A DNA stretch of 64,000 nucleotides from Cellulomonas hominis (lineage in GTDB: Bacteria; Actinomycetota; Actinomycetes; Actinomycetales; Cellulomonadaceae), in assembly GCF_005239125.1 (NCBI RefSeq), contig NZ_SZYE01000003.1, positions 1-64,000 on the forward strand. The letters are read 5' to 3'. This document shows, piece after piece, positions 1 to 9,671 of the stretch. The notes beneath the pieces are model-generated. The model worked only from the letters and a program-made list of their open reading frames with translations. It had not been told where the DNA came from and searched no databases. Made by a program: the position numbers and the translations under genes. Positions within the stretch are counted from its first letter, which is position 1. Each line of letters begins with the position of its first letter.

Positions 1-1204
1 CCGCCGCGCCCGCACCCGCTGCGCCGGTCGTGCCCGCACCCGCCGCGCCGGTCGTGCCCGCACCCGCCGCGTCGGCGCTCCCCGCGCCGCCCTGCGGCGC
101 GCCCTGCGCCGGCGTCGTCGTGTCGTCCGCTGCGGGCTTCTGGTCGTCGGTCATCGGGCTGCTTCCCGTCGGAGGTGCGGTGGTCGTGCCGGTCCCCGCC
201 CCCGCGGCGGCCGCCGCGGTGGAGGCCCCGGCACCAGCGGCCCCGGCGCCTGCGGCGGCGGCCCCCGCGGGCACCTGTCCCGGGAGGGCGGGCCAGCGGC
301 CGGCGTCGGCGGCACGGAAGATCTCGTCGGCGCGGACGGCGCGCCAGGGCTCGAGCTCGCGCACGAGCTCGCCGGGGCTGTGCGGCCCGTCGTCGTGCGG
401 TCCGAGCGTGACCGCGCACAGCGTGTCGAGGTCGGCGGGGACGCTGCCCACCAGGTCGACGGGCGGCAGCGGCGCGCCGTCGTGCTCGGGCGCGAGCGGC
501 AGGCCGGCGTCGAGCTCGACGGCCGCGCGGGACGGCGCCGGTCCGCCGGCGGACCACTCGGCGAAGGTGGGCAGGGCGCCCGGGCCGGAGGCGGACACGG
601 AGGGCCACCGGCCGGTCAGGGCGGCGTACAGCACGCGGACCAGGCCGACCGCGTCCGCGCGGCTCATCGCGTGCGCGGTGCCGCCGGCCGCGCCGACCAG
701 CTCGCCGTCGACCGCGAGGCCCTCGAGCACCACGCGGCCGGCGGCGGTGAGGACGACGGCGTCGGGGCGCAGGGCGAGGTGGTGCACGCCGCGGCGGCGG
801 GCGGCCTCGAGGGCGGCGGCGACCTCGCCCACGACGGCGCGCGCCTGGTCGGCGGGCAGCGGGGCGCGGCCGGCGAGAGCCGCGAGGCTGCGGCCCTCGA
901 CGGCGGCCGTGACGACGTAGCCGGTGCCGTCGGCCTGGCCGACGTCGAGGATGCGGGCGAGCCGGGGCTCGACCACGAGCGCGGCGCGCCGGGCGGCGTC
1001 CAGGACCGCGGCGGTACGCGGGCCGGACACCAGCGTCACGGTCACGGGCCGGGCGAGGATCTGGTCGGTGGCGGTCCAGCGCTCGGCGGACGGCAGGTCG
1101 GTGGGCCGGCGCTCGTCGAGCCGGTACCGGCCGGCGACGGTGCCGCCGAGCCGGCCGAGCACGGGGGCGTCGGGTCGTCCGGGGTCGCCGGGGCGGGCCT
1201 GCAC
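1..1204 (-). CDS. Kinase-like (probable pseudokinase) protein, 3' end outside window
   Basis: Read on the minus strand from a GTG at 1204 with GGAGGA about eight bases upstream. The frame stays open to the window edge, so the C-terminus is missing. The first 100 or so residues resemble a Ser/Thr kinase N-lobe. The catalytic-loop equivalent reads VHHLALRPDAVVL where active kinases have HRDLKPxNVLL, so the catalytic Asp is absent, and no DFG is visible (VVLEGL instead). The far C-terminal part is Ala/Pro-rich. It lies directly downstream of murJ in the same direction. In mycobacteria a pseudokinase domain is fused to MviN and binds a forkhead-associated protein; here the domain appears to be a separate gene, which is inference from position and fold. 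Confidence 0.75.
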   Translation of the reverse strand, partial: MQARPGDPGRPDAPVLGRLGGTVAGRYRLDERRPTDLPSAERWTATDQILARPVTVTLVSGPRTAAVLDAARRAALVVEPRLARILDVGQADGTGYVVTAAVEGRSLAALAGRAPLPADQARAVVGEVAAALEAARRRGVHHLALRPDAVVLTAAGRVVLEGLAVDGELVGAAGGTAHAMSRADAVGLVRVLYAALTGRWPSVSASGPGALPTFAEWSAGGPAPSRAAVELDAGLPLAPEHDGAPLPPVDLVGSVPADLDTLCAVTLGPHDDGPHSPGELVRELEPWRAVRADEIFRAADAGRWPALPGQVPAGAAAAGAGAAGAGASTAAAAAGAGTGTTTAPPTGSSPMTDDQKPAADDTTTPAQGAPQGGAGSADAAGAGTTGAAGAGTTGAAGAGAA

Positions 1205-1347
1205 CACTCGTCCTCCGTCCGGTCGTCGGTGTGCGTCGAGCCCGGCCGCCGAGGGCCGAGGCTCCTTGCCATGCTAGACGGGCAGGGGGTCCCCGCGTCC
1301 GATGCGCGCCCGGTCCCGGGCACCCGGGTGGGGCCGCGCGCCGGTGG

Positions 1348-3063
1348 TCACGACCGGCCCAGCCGGCGCAGCACGGGGGCCGCGAGCGTGTGGAGCTCGC
1401 GCACCCGGAGCAGCAGCAGCACGCCGACGTAGACGCCCGACATCACGACGGCACCGAGCACGCAGGCGAGCACCGCCCGCCCCCAGGTGTCCACGGGCCC
1501 GAGCTCCGCGAGCAGGGCGAGGCCCGCGCCGGCCGCGAGCACCGCGCCGGCCAGCGCCTTGACGTGCAGCGCCAGCACGCGGCGCCCGTCGATCCCGCCG
1601 AGCCGCCGGTGCACCGACACGAGCGCGACGCCGGCGCCGACCGCGTACGACACCGCCATCGAGAGGCAGGCCGCGGCGACCCAGTACCGGTCGTCGAGCG
1701 TGGCGCGCCCGATCTCGGTGCCGCCGACGACCACGGCGGCCATGACCACCTGCACGGGCACCATCGACCGCGCGTCCTCGTAGGCGTAGTACACGCGCTG
1801 GCAGAGCGACCAGATGCCGAAGGCCACGAGGCCGAGCACGAGCGCGACCACGGTGGTGGCGAGCGCGTGCACCTCGCGGTCCGGCGACTCCGGGAACAGC
1901 GCCCGGCCGAGCGGGAACGCCAGCACCGCGATGCCCGTCGTGGCGAGCACGGTGAACACGCCGACCGTCCGGAGGCCGAGCGACAGGTCGGACCGGACGG
2001 CCGCCGTGTCGCCGGCGGCGGCGCGGCCGGAGAGCCGGGTGAACAGCGCCGTCGCGAGCGACACCGTGACCAGCGAGTGCGGCAGCATGAAGATGAGGAA
2101 GGCCCGGTCGTAGACCGCGTTGCCGGCGGCACCCTGGGTCGCGACCGAGCTCGCGACCACGCTGATCCGCCAGACGCCGATCTGGCCGACCAGCAGCCCG
2201 AGGAACGTCCAGGTCGCCACCCGGCCCGCGTTGCCCAGGCCGGAGCCGCGCAGCCCCCACCGGGGCCGGTACCGGAACCCGCTGCGGTAGAGCGGCACCA
2301 GCAGCACGAGTGCCTGCACGACGATGCCCAGCGTGGCCGCGCCGCCGAGCAGGGCGGTCTGGCCCGCTGTCCAGTCGCCGACCTCGGCGCCGTCGGAGGT
2401 GCGCCCGAACACCTGCGCGAGCAGGAGCAGCCCGCCGATGAACACGACGTTGTTGACGACCGGCGCCCACATGTAGGGGCCGAACGACCCGCGTGCGTTC
2501 AGCACCTGGCCCAGCAGGGAGTACAGCCCGTAGAAGAACACCTGCGGGATGCACCAGAACGCGAGGGCGGTCGCGAACCGGGTCACCTCCGGGTCCGGGA
2601 ACGAGGAGTAGAACGCGACGAACAGCGGCGCGGCGGCGGTGAGCACGACGGTCAGCCCGCCGAGCAGCACGATGCCCACGGTCAGCAGCCGGTCGACGTA
2701 CTGCTGCCCGTCGGCGCGCTGGTACGCGCGCACCACCTGCGGCACCAGCACCGCGTTCAGCACGCCGCCGGCGATCAGCAGGTAGAGCGTGTTGGGCAGC
2801 TTGTTCGCGACGGAGAACGCGTTCGCGACCTCGCCGGTGACCCCGATCGCCCAGCCCAGCAGGGCGGTGTTGACGACGCCGAGCACGCGGGACGCGGCCG
2901 TGCCGGAGGCCATGACGAGCGAGGACCGGCGCAGGCCCGGGACGCGGGTGGCGGTGGCGCCGGCCGGGGCGCCGGGTCCGGCGTCCGTGCCGCCGCCGGC
3001 CGTCGCGCCCGCGGCGGTGCCGTCCGGGTCCGGAGCGCCCGCGTCGGTGGCGGGGGAGGTCAT
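1348..3063 (-). CDS. murJ: Lipid II flippase MurJ (MviN family)
   Basis: 571-residue polytopic membrane protein of the MurJ/MviN family, which flips the peptidoglycan precursor lipid II across the membrane. After an Ala/Gly/Pro-rich cytoplasmic tail of about 45 residues comes the family start SSLVMASGTAASRVLGVV, then about 14 hydrophobic segments; PNTLYLLIAGGVLNAVLVP is a typical MurJ stretch. The start was placed at the ATG at 3063 because it overlaps the DUF6049 stop codon (ATGA), which indicates translational coupling. Longer readings upstream run through the neighbouring gene. The order NUDIX, DUF6049, murJ matches the mycobacterial Rv3908-Rv3910 block. Confidence 0.95.
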   Translation of the reverse strand: MTSPATDAGAPDPDGTAAGATAGGGTDAGPGAPAGATATRVPGLRRSSLVMASGTAASRVLGVVNTALLGWAIGVTGEVANAFSVANKLPNTLYLLIAGGVLNAVLVPQVVRAYQRADGQQYVDRLLTVGIVLLGGLTVVLTAAAPLFVAFYSSFPDPEVTRFATALAFWCIPQVFFYGLYSLLGQVLNARGSFGPYMWAPVVNNVVFIGGLLLLAQVFGRTSDGAEVGDWTAGQTALLGGAATLGIVVQALVLLVPLYRSGFRYRPRWGLRGSGLGNAGRVATWTFLGLLVGQIGVWRISVVASSVATQGAAGNAVYDRAFLIFMLPHSLVTVSLATALFTRLSGRAAAGDTAAVRSDLSLGLRTVGVFTVLATTGIAVLAFPLGRALFPESPDREVHALATTVVALVLGLVAFGIWSLCQRVYYAYEDARSMVPVQVVMAAVVVGGTEIGRATLDDRYWVAAACLSMAVSYAVGAGVALVSVHRRLGGIDGRRVLALHVKALAGAVLAAGAGLALLAELGPVDTWGRAVLACVLGAVVMSGVYVGVLLLLRVRELHTLAAPVLRRLGRS

Positions 3064-5393
3064 GGGTGGTCCTGTCGTGAGGGGGGTGCGTCGCCCGGGC
3101 GGGTGGCGGGCGGGGGCGTCGGTGCGGGGTCGCCGCCGGCGGCGCCCTCGGCGGCGGCGTCGCGGAGGACCCGCGCGCCGCGACGAGCGGTCTGCCCCCG
3201 GCGCACGGTCCGCCAGATGCCGAAGGTCAGGGCGAGCGCCAGCAGCACGCCGACGACGACGCCGCCGACGCTCTCGATCGTCGGGGCCACCCGCGCGGAG
3301 AACTCCTGCGGCGTGGCGAGCTGGCGCCCGGACTCGGACACCAGGGAGACGTCCACCGTCACGTCGCAGTTCGCGCTCGCGCGCAGGGTCATCGTCACCG
3401 TGGTGTCGGCCTTCGGCGCGACCTCGGTCACCGGCGAGCGCGCGGTGTCCAGGCAGGCCTTCTGCGGGCGGAGCTCGACCCGGACCCGCGCGGGCTGGTC
3501 GAGGGTGCTGCGGACGGCGACGCTGATCTGCGCCGAGCTCGAGATGACGGTGAACTGCTCGTTGAGCACGACCTCGAGCCCGGACTGCCGCTGCTGCGAC
3601 TCGGCGATCGCGTCCTTGATGGCGGCGGCGCGGCCGTCGGGGTCCGCGCGCCAGGCGACGGCCAGGGGGGCGACGAGGTCGGCGTCGAGCCCCGCGAGCA
3701 GCGCGGCCGGGTCCGGCACCACCGCGGCGAACTCGCCCGCCGACCGCCACTGGGCCGCGAGCGCGTTCACCCACGCGGGAGTGAGCTCGGCGTCGGAGCG
3801 CTGCGACGCCGGCAGCGGGGCGCGCTCGGCGTCGTCCCCGTCGGCGCGGCCCGCCGCGTGCGCGGTGAGCATCTCGGCGACGGTGGTGGTGTCGACCCAG
3901 GGAGCCGACCCGAGGGCGGCCAGCTGCGCCTGGGTGACCGCCGCCGAGGGCTGCCAGTCACGCGGCGTGGTGGCGAGGACGTAGGTGTCCCGCGCGTCGT
4001 CGGACCGCGCGAGCACGGCCGTCTCGGCGAGCACCCGCTGCGCCGCCGTGGCCGCGGTGACGCCCGGCTGGGAGGTCGCGGGGTCGGACAGCAGGTCCGA
4101 GAGCGTCGGGTCGGGGACCAGCGCGGTGACGGCACCGGCCGTCGTGCCGACCGTGGTGGGGGAGCTGGGCGACTCGGAGTCCTCGGCGGGCATGGCGTCG
4201 GGGCCGACCACCAGCGGCGTGCCGGGGTCGGACTGCGCGGCGCGGGCCGCGGTGACGAGGTCCGGCACGTCGTCCGCGGTCCAGAGCACGGGACCGGCGT
4301 CCGCCCACAGGTCGGCGCCGGCCTCCGAGGGGACGCCGCGGGCCAGCGCGAGCAGGTCGGCGCTCCCCTCCGGGTCGCCGGCGTGCGCCACCGCGCCGAG
4401 GTCCGGGTCGGCCCACGGCAGACGCAGCACCTCGCGGTCCGCGGCCGCGCCGGTCAGCGCGGACAGCCAGGCCTGGTCGGCGCGGGAGCCGCTCGCCGCG
4501 CTGTCGACCAGCGCCGGGTCGACCGCCCAGGAGACGAACGGGTGCTCCCCGGTCGCCTGCAGCAGCTTGCTCAGCCGACCGCCCGCGGCGGTGAGCGCGG
4601 CGAGCCGGTCGTCGGTGCCCGCGCCGTCGTCTCCGGTCTCCGCGGCGGCCTCGCCGCCGGTCGGGGTCGGCGTGGGTGTCGGTGCGGCGCCCGCGGCCGT
4701 GCCGTCCTCGGCGCCCTCGTCGTCGTCGCCGAGCGAGGGGTCGGTGGCGGGCCCGACCACCGCGGACAGCACGCCCACCTGCGCGGTCGGCAGCTCGGTC
4801 GCGGAGTTCCAGATCAGGTAGGAGCGGTCCAGGCCGACCCGGGTGCGGCCGTCGGTGACGTCGAGGGTGAGCCCGCGCGGGCCCCAGGCGTCGTCGGTGC
4901 GCAGCAGGCCGATGTCGGCGGCGGGCACGGTCACCTGGACCGTGGCGCTCGCGCCCGGCTCGAGCGGGGCGTCGAGCGTGGTCACGGCGGCGACGTCGCC
5001 GATGGGGCTGGAGTCGCCGGCGTCGGCCCACGCGGCGACCTGCTCGCGGGTGGACATCCGGTAGCGGTAGATCCGGACGGACGCGCGCGGGGACTCGACG
5101 ACCTCGTCGCCGTCGTTGCGCAGCGTCGCCGTCACGGTGAGGTCCTCGCCCGGCTGCAGCACCTGGGGCGCGACCGCGGTGATCGCGACGGAGACCGGCA
5201 GGTCGTCGGTGGACGGGGCGGCCGGGACGACGGGGGCCGCCGCGGCGGGCCCGGCCGCCGCGAGCGGGGCCGCCGGGAGCGGGGCCGCCGGGACGGAGCC
5301 GAGCGCCGGGACGCCCGAGAGCGCGACCACGCAGGCGGCCAGGACCGCCGCCGTGACCGCCCGTGCGCGCCCCGCGGTGCCGCGCAGCCTCAT
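3060..5393 (-). CDS. DUF6049 family membrane-anchored extracytoplasmic protein
   Basis: 777 residues from ATG 5393, which overlaps the stop of the NUDIX gene. An N-terminal signal sequence (AVTAAVLAACVVALSGVPA) is followed by a large Ala/Asp-rich extracytoplasmic region. One C-terminal membrane helix (GVVVGVLLALALTFGIW) precedes a basic, Pro-rich cytoplasmic tail. Near residues 60-200 there is a CARDB-like beta domain (VTATLRNDGDEVVESPRASV). Homologues such as mycobacterial Rv3909 sit between a NUDIX hydrolase and MviN. The function is not established; a role linked to cell-wall export is inferred only from this conserved position. Operonic with murJ by a 4-base overlap. Confidence 0.88.
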   Translation of the reverse strand: MRLRGTAGRARAVTAAVLAACVVALSGVPALGSVPAAPLPAAPLAAAGPAAAAPVVPAAPSTDDLPVSVAITAVAPQVLQPGEDLTVTATLRNDGDEVVESPRASVRIYRYRMSTREQVAAWADAGDSSPIGDVAAVTTLDAPLEPGASATVQVTVPAADIGLLRTDDAWGPRGLTLDVTDGRTRVGLDRSYLIWNSATELPTAQVGVLSAVVGPATDPSLGDDDEGAEDGTAAGAAPTPTPTPTGGEAAAETGDDGAGTDDRLAALTAAGGRLSKLLQATGEHPFVSWAVDPALVDSAASGSRADQAWLSALTGAAADREVLRLPWADPDLGAVAHAGDPEGSADLLALARGVPSEAGADLWADAGPVLWTADDVPDLVTAARAAQSDPGTPLVVGPDAMPAEDSESPSSPTTVGTTAGAVTALVPDPTLSDLLSDPATSQPGVTAATAAQRVLAETAVLARSDDARDTYVLATTPRDWQPSAAVTQAQLAALGSAPWVDTTTVAEMLTAHAAGRADGDDAERAPLPASQRSDAELTPAWVNALAAQWRSAGEFAAVVPDPAALLAGLDADLVAPLAVAWRADPDGRAAAIKDAIAESQQRQSGLEVVLNEQFTVISSSAQISVAVRSTLDQPARVRVELRPQKACLDTARSPVTEVAPKADTTVTMTLRASANCDVTVDVSLVSESGRQLATPQEFSARVAPTIESVGGVVVGVLLALALTFGIWRTVRRGQTARRGARVLRDAAAEGAAGGDPAPTPPPATRPGDAPPSRQDHP

Positions 5394-5938
5394 GCCTCGC
5401 CGACGAGGACCACGTGCGCGGCCTCGGCCAGTCGTCGCTCGTTGGGGTACGCGAGCCGCCCCGGCAGGTCCACCACCGGTACCCACGCCACGTCCTCCGC
5501 CTCGCCGTCCGGATCACCCTCGACGGTCAGCTCGCCGCCGACCGCCCCGAGGAGATAGTGGTGCACCATCTTGTGCACGCGGCGGTCGTCCCCGGTGAAC
5601 CAGTAGTCGATGACGCCGAGGCGCCGCACGATGCGGCCGACGATGCCCGTCTCCTCGGCGATCTCGCGGACGGCCGCCTGCTCCGGCGTCTCCTCGCCCT
5701 CGAGGTGCCCCTTCGGCAGGCACCACTCCAGCCGACCGGCGCGGTTGCGGCGCGCGATCACGGCGGCGACGTGCAGCCCGGCGTCCAGGCGCACGACCAG
5801 ACCGCCGGCGGACGTCTCCTCGACGACGGGCAGGTGCGGGTGCCGCGGCCGGGTCGCGCGGGGGTCGATCCGCAGCGCGTGACCGCCCGGCGGCGCGGGG
5901 ACGCCCTGCGGGGGCAGGGCGCGCGCGGGCTCGGGCAT
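5390..5938 (-). CDS. NUDIX hydrolase (MutT4-like)
   Basis: 182-residue NUDIX pyrophosphohydrolase. The Nudix box is complete: GHLEGEETPEQAAVREIAEE followed by TGI, with the expected G-x5-E-x7-RE-x2-EE spacing. It starts at ATG 5938; the first 45 residues are Pro/Arg-rich and precede the fold, which begins near ETSAGGLVV. The stop overlaps the start of the DUF6049 gene, so the two are probably co-translated. It is divergent from the CCA-adding enzyme gene. The substrate cannot be read from sequence; the mycobacterial homologue in this position has been described as a nucleotide-pool hydrolase. Confidence 0.9.
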   Translation of the reverse strand: MPEPARALPPQGVPAPPGGHALRIDPRATRPRHPHLPVVEETSAGGLVVRLDAGLHVAAVIARRNRAGRLEWCLPKGHLEGEETPEQAAVREIAEETGIVGRIVRRLGVIDYWFTGDDRRVHKMVHHYLLGAVGGELTVEGDPDGEAEDVAWVPVVDLPGRLAYPNERRLAEAAHVVLVGEA

Positions 5939-6121
5939 GCAGGCCACTGTAACGACTCCGTCACGGCCGCCGGACGGACTCGGCGTGGAGGACCTGTGCG
6001 GGCCGACCGGCGGCGGAGCCGCGGCGGGACCGCCCCGACGGGTCGGGAGCGGGCGCGCGGACCCGGCCCCGGGACCCCCGGCGGGGCGGGCCGCCGCGCC
6101 GATCTGGCAGGCTTGGTCGTC

Positions 6122-7675
6122 GTGCCGTCCGACGACCTGACCCCCCGCACCGCGCCCGACGAGTCCCCGGCCGCGGCGGACGCCCTCGCACCCGCGGGCG
6201 GGGGGACCGGCGTCGACGCCGAGGCGCTGCTCGCCCTGCAGAAGCGCGCGCTCGGCGTGATCGCGGGGCTGGCCCCGGCGGCCCTCGAGCTCGGCGACCT
6301 GTTCCGCGCGGCGGGCCACGAGCTCGCCCTCGTCGGCGGGCCCGTGCGCGACGCGTTCCTCGGCCGGCCCAGCGCCGACCTCGACTTCACGACGTCGGCC
6401 ACGCCCGACGAGACCGAGCGCATCCTCGCGGCGTGGGGCGACGCGCACTGGGACATCGGCCGGGCGTTCGGCACCATCGGCGCGCGGCGGCACGGGCGCC
6501 GCGGCACCGAGGACGTCGTGGTCGAGGTGACCACCTACCGGACCGACGCGTACGACCCCTCGTCCCGCAAGCCCGAGGTGGCGTTCGGCGACTCGCTCGA
6601 GGGCGACCTGTCGCGCCGCGACTTCACCGTGAACTCCATGGCGATCCGGCTCCCGGACCTCACGTTCGTCGACCCGTTCGACGGCCTGCGGGACCTGGCG
6701 CGCGGCGTCCTGCGCACGCCGGTGGACCCCCGCCAGTCGTTCGACGACGACCCGCTGCGCATGATGCGCGCCGCCCGGTTCGCCGCGCAGCTCGGGTTCC
6801 ACGTGGAACCGGCGACGCTCGCGGCCGCGACGGACATGGCGGACCGGGTCGCGATCGTGTCGGCGGAGCGGGTGCGCGACGAGCTGGTCAAGCTGCTGCT
6901 GTCCCGGCAGCCCCGACCGGGCCTGCGCGTGCTCGTCGACACCGGCCTGGCGCAGCAGGTGCTGCCCGAGCTGCCCGCCCTGCGGCTCGAGATCGACGAG
7001 CACCACCGCCACAAGGACGTGTACGAGCACTCGCTGACGGTGCTCGACAAGGCGATCGCGCTGGAGACCGGCCCGGACGGCCCGGTGCCCGGGCCGGACC
7101 TCGTGCTGCGCCTGGCCGCGCTGCTGCACGACATCGGCAAGCCGGCGACCCGCCGGTTCGAGCCGGGCGGCGGCGTCTCGTTCCACCACCACGAGGTCGT
7201 GGGCGCCAAGCTCGTGGCCAAGCGGCTGCGGGCGCTGCACTTCGACAAGGCGACCGTCCAGGCGGTCGCCCGGTTGACCGAGCTGCACCTGCGGTTCCAC
7301 GGGTACGGCGAGGGCGCGTGGACGGACTCGGCGGTGCGCCGCTACGTCACCGACGCGGGCCCGCTGCTGGAGCGGCTGCACCGGCTGACCCGGTCCGACT
7401 GCACCACGCGGAACGTGCGCAAGGCGCGCCGGCTGTCGGAGGCGTACGACGACCTGGAGGAGCGGATCGCGCGGCTCGCGGAGGCGGAGGAGCTGGCGTC
7501 GATCCGGCCCGACCTCGACGGCACGCAGATCATGGCGGTCCTCGGCATCGCGCCCGGCCGCGAGGTCGGCGAGGCGTACAAGCACCTGCTCGAGCTGCGC
7601 ATGGAGCACGGTCCGCTGGGGGAGGAGCGCGCCCGCGCCGAGCTCGAGTCCTGGTGGGCGGCCCGGCAGGGCTGA
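6122..7675 (+). CDS. cca: CCA-adding tRNA nucleotidyltransferase
   Basis: 517-residue class II polymerase-beta-type nucleotidyltransferase that adds or repairs the CCA end of tRNA. Visible signatures are LVGGPVRDAFLG (nucleotide binding), the acidic pair in SADLDFTT, the RRDFTVNSMA motif, the DDPLRMMRAARFAAQL region, and a C-terminal HD phosphohydrolase domain (LLHDIGKPATRRFEP). The start is uncertain: GTG 6122 is the most upstream reasonable codon, its ribosome binding site is weak (GGCAGG), and the first 30 residues are disordered in character. The gene is divergent from the NUDIX-DUF6049-murJ operon, as in other actinobacteria. Confidence 0.93.
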   Translation: MPSDDLTPRTAPDESPAAADALAPAGGGTGVDAEALLALQKRALGVIAGLAPAALELGDLFRAAGHELALVGGPVRDAFLGRPSADLDFTTSATPDETERILAAWGDAHWDIGRAFGTIGARRHGRRGTEDVVVEVTTYRTDAYDPSSRKPEVAFGDSLEGDLSRRDFTVNSMAIRLPDLTFVDPFDGLRDLARGVLRTPVDPRQSFDDDPLRMMRAARFAAQLGFHVEPATLAAATDMADRVAIVSAERVRDELVKLLLSRQPRPGLRVLVDTGLAQQVLPELPALRLEIDEHHRHKDVYEHSLTVLDKAIALETGPDGPVPGPDLVLRLAALLHDIGKPATRRFEPGGGVSFHHHEVVGAKLVAKRLRALHFDKATVQAVARLTELHLRFHGYGEGAWTDSAVRRYVTDAGPLLERLHRLTRSDCTTRNVRKARRLSEAYDDLEERIARLAEAEELASIRPDLDGTQIMAVLGIAPGREVGEAYKHLLELRMEHGPLGEERARAELESWWAARQG

Positions 7676-7684
7676 CCCGGCGGG

Positions 7685-8980
7685 TCAGGCGGGGACCGGC
7701 ACCTCGGCGGGCTCCGTGGCCCGCGTGCGGTAGACCAGCGCCGTCGCCAGGTAGCCCGCCGCGATCAGCGCGAACACGGCGGGGGACCACCCCGTGTCCG
7801 GCAGCGCCACCGCGGCCAGGGCCGCCGCCCCGACGAACGCCGCGTTGAACAGGACGTCGTAGAGCGCGAAGGCCCGGCCCCGGAACGCGTCGGCGGTGTC
7901 CCGCTGCACGATCGTGTCGACGGCGATCTTGGCGCCCTGCGCCGCCAGGCCCAGCACGAGCGACCCGGCGAGCACAGCCGGGTAGGCGACGGTGAAGACG
8001 AGCAGCACCTGCGTCGCCGCGGCCAGCAGCAGGCACGCCGTGACCCAGCCGTGCGGGCCGATGAGCGGCGAGACGACGGGCGTCACGACGATGGCCAGCG
8101 CGAACCCGACGCCGGTGACCGCGGCCACCGTGCCGAACGTGACCAGCCCGGCGCGCGGGTCGGCGGGGTCGGAGAGCAGGTTGCGGGAGATGAGCAGGCT
8201 CGCGATGAACACGGCCCCGTAGAGGAAGCGGTGCACGGCCATGACGCCGAGCGCGCGGGCGGGGGTGCCGCGACGCACCAGGTACCGGGCCCCGTCGACG
8301 AGACCGCGGGCCAGCGTCCCGAGGGCCTGGCGCAGCTCGGCGGCGTCGGCCCGGACGTCGGGCCCCAGCCGGTCCTTCCCGAGCCGGGTGGCCAGAAGCG
8401 CGGCGACGGTCATCAGCACGGCCGCGGTCAGCAGCGAGGCGACGTCCTGGGCGCCGCCGTCGGGCAGCGCGAGGCTCAGCAGGAACCCCAGGCCCCAGCC
8501 GACCCCGGACGACACCGTCCCCAGGGTCGGGGTGATCGAGTTGGCGGTGAGCAGCAGCGGCCCGGCGACCACCCGCGGCTGGGACGCCGACAGCGCCGAC
8601 AGCAGGAAGCGGTTGACCGACAGCGTCGCGAGGGCCAGCACGTACACCGCGGGCCCCACCCCCGCCGTCGCCATGACGAGCGCGACGACCAGCGTCAGCC
8701 CGGCGCGGACCAGGTTGCCCACCAGCAGCACCTGCCGCCGGCGCCAGCGGTCGAGCAGGACGCCCGCCCACGGCCCGACGACGGTGAACGGCAGCAGCAG
8801 CACCGCGAACGCGGCGGCCACGCCGGTCGCGGTCGTGGCGTTCTCCGGCGAGAAGAAGAACAGGGTCGCCAGGCCGGCCTGGAACAGGCCGTCGGAGCAC
8901 TGGCTGACCAGGCGGACCGTGAGCAGCCGCCGGAAGTCCACCAGGGGCCACAGCTGCTTCAGATCGGAGACCACCTGCAC
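7685..8980 (-). CDS. MFS transporter
   Basis: 431-residue major facilitator superfamily protein with about 12 hydrophobic segments. The loop between segments 2 and 3 carries the MFS motif A variant GVLLDRWRRRQVLL. The N-terminus (SDLKQLWPLVDFRRLLTVR) is cytoplasmic, as usual. The start is GTG 8980; another GTG follows two codons later, so the exact start is open. It converges with the CCA gene, whose stop lies nine bases away. The substrate is unknown; a drug or metabolite exporter is likely from the superfamily. Confidence 0.88.
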   Translation of the reverse strand: MQVVSDLKQLWPLVDFRRLLTVRLVSQCSDGLFQAGLATLFFFSPENATTATGVAAAFAVLLLPFTVVGPWAGVLLDRWRRRQVLLVGNLVRAGLTLVVALVMATAGVGPAVYVLALATLSVNRFLLSALSASQPRVVAGPLLLTANSITPTLGTVSSGVGWGLGFLLSLALPDGGAQDVASLLTAAVLMTVAALLATRLGKDRLGPDVRADAAELRQALGTLARGLVDGARYLVRRGTPARALGVMAVHRFLYGAVFIASLLISRNLLSDPADPRAGLVTFGTVAAVTGVGFALAIVVTPVVSPLIGPHGWVTACLLLAAATQVLLVFTVAYPAVLAGSLVLGLAAQGAKIAVDTIVQRDTADAFRGRAFALYDVLFNAAFVGAAALAAVALPDTGWSPAVFALIAAGYLATALVYRTRATEPAEVPVPA

Positions 8981-9040
8981 CCCGACAGGCTAGCGGTGCC
9001 CCTGCCTACACTCGGCGGACCCCCGGAACCGAGGAGACGC

Positions 9041-9517
9041 ATGACCACCGACGCCCAGGACGCCGCCCCGCTGCCGGAGGGCTGGCACCTCATCCCGCCG
9101 GAGACGCTCGGCACGCCCGGCATCGCGTTCGCCGCCGCGCACGAGACCCCGGACGCCGGCTTCACCGCCAACGTCACGGTGGGCGTGCAGCGCTCGGCCG
9201 ACCCCGGCCTGGTGGTGGCGCTCGGCGCCGAGGCGGTCCGCGCGATCGAGGCGACCGAGCAGGAGGTCGTCGTGGCGCGCCGCGAGCAGCGGGGCGACTC
9301 CGCCGTCGCGCAGGAGGTGCACTTCACGACGACCGTCGACGGCGGGACGGTGCCGATGACGCAGGTGCAGGAGTTCGTGGCGGTCCCGGTCGCGGACGGC
9401 GGCCCCGACCGGGTGTGGACGGTGTCCGCCACCGCGACCCGGGCGCAGGCCGAGGCGCTCGCGGACGGGCTCGCGACGCTGCTCGACCAGCTGCGCGCGG
9501 AGATCGCGGGGGGCTGA
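9041..9517 (+). CDS. Small hypothetical protein
   Basis: 158 residues from ATG 9041, preceded by GAGGAGACGC (good ribosome binding site). There is no signal peptide or membrane helix. It reads as an alternating alpha/beta domain beginning LPEGWHLIPPETLG and ending in an amphipathic helix (ALADGLATLLDQLRAEI). The shape resembles small DUF1795/LpqN-like domains, but no diagnostic motif is visible and I do not assign a function. It is divergent from the MFS gene by 60 bases and followed by a perfect hairpin terminator. Confidence 0.75.
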   Translation: MTTDAQDAAPLPEGWHLIPPETLGTPGIAFAAAHETPDAGFTANVTVGVQRSADPGLVVALGAEAVRAIEATEQEVVVARREQRGDSAVAQEVHFTTTVDGGTVPMTQVQEFVAVPVADGGPDRVWTVSATATRAQAEALADGLATLLDQLRAEIAGG

Positions 9518-9525
9518 GGCACGCG

Positions 9526-9559
9526 GAAGGGCCCGGCACCGTGTGGTGCCGGGCCCTTC
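9526..9559. terminator. Hairpin terminator, 15-bp perfect stem
   Basis: GAAGGGCCCGGCACC, GTGT loop, then the exact complement, with a short T-poor tail (CGCCG). It lies 9 bases after the hypothetical gene and about 110 bases after the ino1 stop on the other strand, so it can serve both convergent units. Confidence 0.85.
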
Positions 9560-9671
9560 GCCGTGGCCGCCCGGGAAGCAGCGCGCCGTTCTCCTGGTCG
9601 CGCTGATCCTGCGTTCCGCTACGGGCGGGTCACTCGCTGCGCTCGCGCCCCACCCTCCGCTGCACTCCGGA

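Noticed and set aside
1231-3984. Very long plus-strand open frame across murJ and DUF6049
   Set aside because: Composition is Arg/His/Gly-rich shadow coding; the minus strand carries clear MurJ and DUF6049 sequences.
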